A stretch of 5,096 nucleotides of DNA from Oscillospiraceae bacterium (GTDB taxonomy: Bacteria > Bacillota > Clostridia > Oscillospirales > Ruminococcaceae). The notes beneath the pieces are model-generated. The model did not search any database. It was not told the origin of the DNA and worked only from the letters and a program-made list of their open reading frames with translations. This document shows positions 1 through 3,194 of this stretch, in pieces; position 1 is the first letter of the stretch; the number at the start of each line of letters is the position of its first letter. The stretch covers positions 1-5,096 of the forward strand of contig JARBTU010000149.1 of NCBI GenBank assembly GCA_029240015.1, written 5' to 3'. Made by a program: the position numbers and the translations under genes.

Positions 1-876
1 ATTGATACAATTAACATTTGTTTAGATAACGATGTATGGGGGCGCAGGGCAGGTGAAAGAATAATTGAAAAGTATGCACAACGTGGATATAATGTTTTGG
101 AGCAATATCCAACAGCAAAAGATTATAATAAAGACCTCACCAATTTCATTGAATTGGAAAATAAACCTATCATTGAAATACCTGATAAAGCAAGCAATTC
201 CAAACGGGTATATGCTCATCTTGTTGGTACAAAGAAGCTGAATCAATCCCTGGTGCAGGAATATCAAAAAAGCGGATCTCTTTATCAGACTGAACGGACA
301 ATCGTTAAAAACAGCACACCTATGCAAATTACCGAAGCGGTATTCGTGCAGAAAGATAAGGACAATTTTCCAGTGTATGCTATTAAGGTTAATCTGAACT
401 CTTCAGACAAATATGCTGATTTTAAAACAGAATATAAAAACACTGAACAAGCAAGAAGTTATTTATCCTTTAACGGTAAAAATAACAACTTGCTTGTTTT
501 TAATAATCCGATCAGCATGATGAGTCATCAATCCTTTTTGAGAGATATGAAAAAGGAAGATGACTTTAATTACATTTGTGCAATAAAAAACATCCCTGAA
601 GCTGTGAATCAATTTATTAAAGACAGTCCCCACATCACCGAAGTAACGGTGATGATTGATAAGACTGAAGCTCTCAATAATAAAACAAACCAAGTTGTTG
701 ATTACCGGGAGACGACTTTCAAGAAGCTCTTATCTACTGTGAAAAGCAAAATCATAAATGTGGTAAAACGGTATCCGACAGATATTGATCTAAACAGGGA
801 TTACAGGAAACAAAAAGAATCTATTCAACAAAACCAAGCTCAAAAACCTCAGGAACAAGGCTTGGAAATTGGATAA
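1..876 (+). CDS. DUF3991/TOPRIM-domain protein (primase-like), C-terminal part, 5' truncated
   Basis: The frame is open from base 1, so the gene begins outside the window and 291 codons are visible; a TTG at 97 is only an internal codon. Residues 6-11 (ICLDND) and 36-45 (YPTAKDYNKD), counted from base 1, match the second half of a Toprim_2 domain: the metal-binding DxD (D9, D11) followed by the P..KDYN.DL end motif typical of DUF3991-Toprim proteins of mobile elements. From about residue 61 a second DUF3991-like segment begins (RVYAHLVGTKKLNQ), followed by a Toprim-like segment (LLVFNNPIS at 164-172, VTVMIDKT at 215-222, YPTDIDLNRD at 258-267) in which the usual E and D residues are replaced. 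The tail is Gln-rich. Toprim domains occur in primases, topoisomerases and nucleases; in conjugative elements this family is usually taken to help prime or process transferred DNA, which is inference here. The repeat-rich oriT candidate follows directly. Family call is fairly sure; the exact activity is unknown. Confidence 0.8.
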   Translation: MDTINICLDNDVWGRRAGERIIEKYAQRGYNVLEQYPTAKDYNKDLTNFIELENKPIIEIPDKASNSKRVYAHLVGTKKLNQSLVQEYQKSGSLYQTERTIVKNSTPMQITEAVFVQKDKDNFPVYAIKVNLNSSDKYADFKTEYKNTEQARSYLSFNGKNNNLLVFNNPISMMSHQSFLRDMKKEDDFNYICAIKNIPEAVNQFIKDSPHITEVTVMIDKTEALNNKTNQVVDYRETTFKKLLSTVKSKIINVVKRYPTDIDLNRDYRKQKESIQQNQAQKPQEQGLEIG

Positions 877-892
877 ATACTAAAAAAATGAG

Positions 893-932
893 TATAAAAT
901 ATTGTGTTCGCATCAGAACACAATATTTTATA
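893..932. repeat. Perfect 17-bp inverted repeat, 6-base loop
   Basis: The left arm TATAAAATATTGTGTTC (893-909) is the exact reverse complement of the right arm at 916-932; the loop is GCATCA. The stem is AT-rich in its outer part and is not followed by a T-run, so it is a poor intrinsic terminator. It starts 16 bases after the Toprim gene stop. It fits a protein-binding or relaxase-recognition palindrome in an oriT; its role is not shown. Confidence 0.85.
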
Positions 933-941
933 TGCGAACCT

Positions 942-981
942 CTGTTGAAGGCTGTGCCTTCAAGCTGTTGTAGGCGTGTGC
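942..981 (+). repeat. Imperfect direct repeat pair, 23-bp period
   Basis: CTGTTGAAGGC (942-952) and CTGTTGTAGGC (965-975) match at 10 of 11 positions, start to start 23 bases apart. The similarity continues as TGTGC (953-957) and, after one extra G, TGTGC again (977-981). The spacing is about two helical turns, which suits two bound dimers on the same face of DNA. An iteron-like or relaxosome-protein site is plausible but unproven. Confidence 0.55.
945..963. repeat. 8-bp hairpin with 3-base loop
   Basis: TTGAAGGC (945-952) pairs with GCCTTCAA (956-963) around the loop TGT. It overlaps the first direct-repeat unit and is not followed by a T-run, so it does not look like a terminator. Part of the oriT candidate. 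Confidence 0.7.
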
Positions 982-988
982 GAACACG
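975..988. repeat. Short 5-bp hairpin around a GCGA loop
   Basis: CGTGT (975-979) pairs with ACACG (984-988), leaving loop GCGA. It contains the third GCGAAC box and overlaps the second direct-repeat unit. On its own it is short and could be chance; it is listed because it sits in a cluster of hairpins. Confidence 0.35.
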
Positions 989-999
989 ACTATTCCTGC

Positions 1000-1021
1000 C
1001 TTTCTCTTTACAGAGAGAAGG
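1000..1021. repeat. 8-bp hairpin (one G-T pair)
   Basis: Bases 1000-1007 (CTTTCTCT) pair with 1014-1021 (AGAGAAGG) with one G-T pair and the loop TTACAG. It directly adjoins the next hairpin at 1022, with no spacer between them. Confidence 0.45.
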
Positions 1022-1040
1022 ACTACCACAAAGTGGTAGT
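1022..1040. repeat. Perfect 8-bp hairpin with AAA loop
   Basis: ACTACCAC (1022-1029) pairs with GTGGTAGT (1033-1040) around the loop AAA. The next hairpin, three bases on, has the same AAA loop. Such paired, near-identical-geometry hairpins suggest a recognised structure rather than random sequence. Candidate part of the oriT. Confidence 0.75.
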
Positions 1041-1043
1041 TTA

Positions 1044-1065
1044 TTGGGCAAAGCCCAAGTTTTTA
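1044..1065 (+). terminator. Hairpin plus T-run, terminator-like
   Basis: TTGGGC (1044-1049) pairs with GCCCAA (1053-1058) around an AAA loop, and a G then TTTTT... follows from 1060. This fits a compact intrinsic terminator for transcripts coming from the Toprim gene. It may equally be one of the oriT hairpins; the short stem keeps confidence moderate. Confidence 0.5.
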
Positions 1066-1078
1066 TACGTTAAAAAGA

Positions 1079-1101
1079 AAAAACGCCCGCAGGCGGTTTT
1101 T
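1079..1101 (+). terminator. Terminator-like hairpin directly before the RHH gene
   Basis: CGCC (1084-1087) pairs with GGCG (1092-1095) around the loop CGCA. With G1096 bulged out, AAAAA (1079-1083) pairs with TTTTT (1097-1101), so the element could act in both directions. The T-run ends at 1101, just before the purine-rich AAAGGTGG. A transcript entering from upstream could be attenuated here; it may also be an oriT component. Confidence 0.5.
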
Positions 1102-1109
1102 AAAGGTGG
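1102..1109 (+). promoter_or_regulatory. Purine-rich ribosome binding site candidate for the RHH gene
   Basis: AAAGGTGG is the best Shine-Dalgarno-like sequence near the RHH gene, but it overlaps the GTG at 1106 and lies 26 bases before the in-frame ATG at 1136. The in-frame codon at a normal distance (8 bases after it) is ATT at 1118. A second candidate, AGGCGG at 1091-1096, would serve the GTG at 1106 with 9 bases between, but sits in a hairpin arm. The true start is therefore open. Confidence 0.4.
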
Positions 1110-1558
1110 CGATTTTTATTAGTAACCTAGTTTACATGTCTTTTCGACCCGACAAAGACACTTACGACAAAATTGGAAAGCTTGCACTCGACAATCACAC
1201 TTCTAAATCTGAAATGCTCAGGAGGTTGGTAGACTTAGCATTGGACAAAGAACTTGCAAAAGGGTCTATAGATTTTATCAGAGAACAGATCCATGATGAA
1301 ATCAAAAGTATCTGTATGCCGCAGTTTGAAAGATTAGCAAAGCTGTCAGCAAAAATCGGATATCAGACAATACCTAACTTTTATCTACTTATACATATCA
1401 TGTCTCAACTTTTGCATCCTGATAAGAGAGAAGTTTTTGACGATATGGTACAAAGATCAAAGATGATGTCAATTGCATATCTGAAGCTCTCTGAAAAAGA
1501 ATTTGCAGAGTTTAATCAAAACATTGATAAAGCAATAGAGTTATTAGATTTTAAATAA
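1106..1558 (+). CDS. Ribbon-helix-helix DNA-binding protein, likely relaxosome accessory (MobC-like role)
   Basis: Counted from GTG 1106 the protein has 150 residues. Residues 8-46 fit a ribbon-helix-helix fold: a strand VYMSFR (9-14), a first helix from about K17 (TYDKIGKLAL), a turn with N30-S33, and a second helix KSEMLRRLVDLAL from K34, with the S-E-M-L-R pattern common in this fold. RHH proteins bind DNA as dimers through the strand; small ones next to relaxases hold or bend oriT DNA and often repress their own operon. The remaining two thirds are helical-looking and not recognised. The gene lies just after the repeat-rich oriT candidate and before the relaxase, which supports a relaxosome role (inference). 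Start choice: GTG 1106 is the outermost ordinary start; ATG 1136 would cut into the strand and ATT 1118 is best spaced from AAAGGTGG. A purely transcriptional regulator remains possible. Confidence 0.7.
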   Translation: MAIFISNLVYMSFRPDKDTYDKIGKLALDNHTSKSEMLRRLVDLALDKELAKGSIDFIREQIHDEIKSICMPQFERLAKLSAKIGYQTIPNFYLLIHIMSQLLHPDKREVFDDMVQRSKMMSIAYLKLSEKEFAEFNQNIDKAIELLDFK

Positions 1559-1573
1559 TAACCATTTTGAAAA

Positions 1574-1580
1574 AAGGAGG
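1574..1580 (+). promoter_or_regulatory. Strong ribosome binding site AAGGAGG
   Basis: AAGGAGG lies 7 bases before ATG 1588 and decides that start over the TTG at 1567, which would put the binding site inside the coding region. It is by far the strongest ribosome binding site in the window. Confidence 0.85.
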
Positions 1581-1587
1581 TACGACT

Positions 1588-1755
1588 ATGGGAATTACTA
1601 AAACAGCAGAAATGACTGAGTTGATTTTAACCGACGCCGATTACGAGTGCATTGAAGAAATGGTTGACTTTTATGAAATCAGTCGTGAACAGGCACTTGA
1701 ACGTTTCCTTTCAGGAGACATTGATGGTGTTGCTGACCAAATTGATTTTGATTAG
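1588..1755 (+). CDS. Small acidic protein, 55 residues, unknown function
   Basis: The start is ATG 1588, set by the strong AAGGAGG. I do not recognise the family. The sequence contains 16 Asp/Glu against 3 Lys/Arg, so it is strongly acidic. It has a helical look: ADYECIEEMVDFY at 17-29, then ISREQALERFLSGD at 31-44, the latter resembling the second half of a short helix-turn-helix or RHH-like unit, and it ends in an acidic tail (DQIDFD). No signal peptide or membrane segment is seen. It lies 29 bases after the RHH gene stop and 16 bases before a terminator-like hairpin, so it probably is the last gene of a short RHH operon. The position between RHH and relaxase suggests a relaxosome or regulatory partner, for example a protein that binds a basic partner or mimics DNA charge; that is speculation. 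The strong RBS argues that it is really made. Confidence 0.65.
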   Translation: MGITKTAEMTELILTDADYECIEEMVDFYEISREQALERFLSGDIDGVADQIDFD

Positions 1756-1771
1756 AAAATATATTGTTAAT

Positions 1772-1813
1772 GAGAGAAGTGATAGCTGATAACAGTTTCC
1801 ACTTCTCTTTTTT
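1772..1813 (+). terminator. Intrinsic-terminator-like hairpin before the relaxase
   Basis: AGAGAAGTG (1773-1781) is the exact reverse complement of CACTTCTCT (1800-1808), with an 18-base loop and an extra G-T pair at 1772/1809. A run of six T follows (1808-1813). It starts 16 bases after the small-protein stop and ends 10 bases before the relaxase ATG. It probably ends or attenuates transcription from the RHH operon, limiting relaxase level. The loop is longer than usual. Confidence 0.65.
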
Positions 1814-1823
1814 ATTGAAGGGG

Positions 1824-3194
1824 ATGGTGGATATCAGCTCATTGGTTTTTAAACAATGGATCTATCAACCGAATCGGTCAGGTACTCCAAAAGCTATTTC
1901 AGGAATGATGAATTACATCGCCACTCGTCCGGGGGTGGAGTTAAATTCAATCCCTTTGGAGGATGAGCTGACACTTGCTCGTAATCCTGACGAAGTAACC
2001 GATGGGCGTTTTGTTGACTATATGGCTACTCGCCCCGGTGTTGCGGAAGATGACGATATCGGTCATGGTCTTTTCGGAAAAATGCTCAATATGAAAGAAC
2101 AATCCAATATTGAAGACTTAAGTCTTGCAAGGGGGTATGTGGAAAATTTAGCTCATAAAAAAATAACCGTATTTAATGCAGTTATTTCTCTGAAAGAGGA
2201 GGATGCCATTGACAAGGAAATTACAAAAAAGGAGGATTGGGAAAACCTCATTAAAGATAACATTTATGACATATCAAGAGAAATGGGTATCCCTCCACGC
2301 TCCTTAGAATATTGCTGTGCGGTACATATGGAAAAAGGTCATCCGCATTTGCACTTGATGTACTGGAACAAAGAACAAAAAGCCGGTATCAATTTTATTC
2401 AGCCGGCGCTGTCAAACAGTATTCGCAGGAAGCTGATCCGAAACTTATATGGAGAGGAACTCAAGGAGGTGCAGCAGGAAAAGGATACAATTAAAAAAGA
2501 AATCATGAACATGATTGCCGGAGAGAATCCATCTGTCCTGAATGAACAAAAGAGTATTTTTAAAAATTTATCATCAAAGGAGATGTATAAGTTAAGTCAG
2601 ATTTATAAGGAAAATAAATTTAAAAAGATTCTCAACCGAAGAGTCGCAACAAAGCAGGCGGTCGGATTTGCTTCTGATATTCTAACAATACATAAGGAAA
2701 TTAGAAAAATATATCCGAAGGGAGCATTTAAGTATCAATACCTTCCTGAACAACTCAAGGATCAGTTAAGCCAACTTACAGGCAAGATATTGATATCCAA
2801 TCCTGATATTGCGAAGGAATATAAAAAATATTTAAGTACAGTCCAAAAACAAGCAGAATTTTTTGGAGGCAAGAAAAACGTCAAAGAATATGTTCGCAAA
2901 GCTGATTATGAAATCAAGAAAAACATCTCAAATAAGATTCTAAGCGTAATCAAAGACTTACGAAAGCTTGAGAATACTTCCCTTTATACGCATAAAAAAG
3001 AACTGAAGCAAAATCAGATTCTTGTGGCAAAGACAGTTTCGCTCATGCAGGATGTTCTAAATTCTGTTTGCACCAAGACTGATGATGTCAATAAGTCTAT
3101 GCAAAGTACAAAAGGATATAACGACATGTCCCAAGCTCAGAAAGCGGAGCTTCGGAAGAAGCTTAAAGACCACTCGTTGGAATGGGGTGATTAA
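1824..3194 (+). CDS. Relaxase, MobP family (MobP3-like), nicks oriT
   Basis: From ATG 1824 the protein has 456 residues. The HUH signature is clear: H168, then GHPHLHL with H173, H175 and H177, the metal-binding His cluster of MobP relaxases. An N-terminal NYIATRPGVE (30-39) and a second DYMATRPGV (65-73) followed by GHGLFG (80-85) are the pattern I associate with MobP3-type relaxases; Y31, or less likely Y66, is the candidate catalytic tyrosine that attaches to the 5' end of the nicked strand. The segment between the two motifs is short. Residues from about 200 on are Lys-rich and helical, probably DNA-binding or coupling-protein contact. Start: the frame is open back to TTG 1764, but those bases form a terminator-like hairpin, and GAAGGGG at 1817-1823 is the only Shine-Dalgarno-like sequence. 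It abuts ATG 1824 with no spacer, so GTG 1827 or TTG 1842 are alternatives. The end overlaps the coupling protein gene. Confidence 0.85.
   Translation: MVDISSLVFKQWIYQPNRSGTPKAISGMMNYIATRPGVELNSIPLEDELTLARNPDEVTDGRFVDYMATRPGVAEDDDIGHGLFGKMLNMKEQSNIEDLSLARGYVENLAHKKITVFNAVISLKEEDAIDKEITKKEDWENLIKDNIYDISREMGIPPRSLEYCCAVHMEKGHPHLHLMYWNKEQKAGINFIQPALSNSIRRKLIRNLYGEELKEVQQEKDTIKKEIMNMIAGENPSVLNEQKSIFKNLSSKEMYKLSQIYKENKFKKILNRRVATKQAVGFASDILTIHKEIRKIYPKGAFKYQYLPEQLKDQLSQLTGKILISNPDIAKEYKKYLSTVQKQAEFFGGKKNVKEYVRKADYEIKKNISNKILSVIKDLRKLENTSLYTHKKELKQNQILVAKTVSLMQDVLNSVCTKTDDVNKSMQSTKGYNDMSQAQKAELRKKLKDHSLEWGD

Larger units (their letters stand above)
906..985. repeat. Three GCGAAC boxes (one inverted)
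   Basis: GTTCGC at 906-911 is the inverted copy of GCGAAC at 934-939 and at 980-985. The matches extend further: 906-913 is the exact reverse complement of 932-939 (8 bases), and 904-912 that of 979-987 (9 bases). The first pairing competes with the 893-932 stem because both use bases 906-909 and base 932. Possible binding sites for the RHH protein; inference only. Confidence 0.5.
877..1105. other. Non-coding repeat-rich region, candidate origin of transfer (oriT)
   Basis: This 229-base gap lies between the Toprim gene and the RHH/relaxase genes. It holds a perfect 17-bp inverted repeat (893-932), hairpins at 945-963, 975-988, 1000-1021, 1022-1040 and 1044-1058, an imperfect direct repeat (942-957 and 965-981), three GCGAAC boxes and a terminator-like hairpin (1079-1101). 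The short open frames across it show no family resemblance and read through hairpin arms, so they are treated as spurious. Established knowledge: oriT of MobP-type systems commonly lies next to the relaxase and RHH accessory genes and carries inverted repeats beside the nick site. I did not find the TAAGTGCGCCC nick motif known from pIP501/pSK41-type plasmids on either strand, so the nick position is unknown. The oriT assignment is inference from context and structure. Confidence 0.5.

Noticed and set aside
97..99. TTG 97 as the start of the Toprim gene
   Set aside because: The frame is open upstream to base 1 and encodes the Toprim DND motif there, so 97 is an internal codon.
821..1051. Minus strand open frame of 76 codons over the Toprim 3' end and the hairpin region
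   Set aside because: It overlaps a confident gene and the palindromes; no motif and no coherent operon on the minus strand.
1040..1068. Weak promoter-like TTTATT and TTATAC, 17 bases apart, before the RHH gene
   Set aside because: The -35 match is poor and the sequence overlaps a hairpin; not enough to call a promoter.
888..1073. Short + strand open frame of 61 codons across the intergenic region
   Set aside because: It reads straight through the inverted repeats, has no ribosome binding site of note and no recognisable protein motif.
1742..1770. Promoter-like TTGATT and TATATT before the relaxase
   Set aside because: The two hexamers are only 12 bases apart, and the putative transcript would run at once into the terminator-like hairpin.
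3148..3163. Hairpin AGCTTC-GGAA-GAAGCT near the relaxase 3' end
   Set aside because: Short stem inside coding sequence with no T-run; may be chance, and there is no supporting context.
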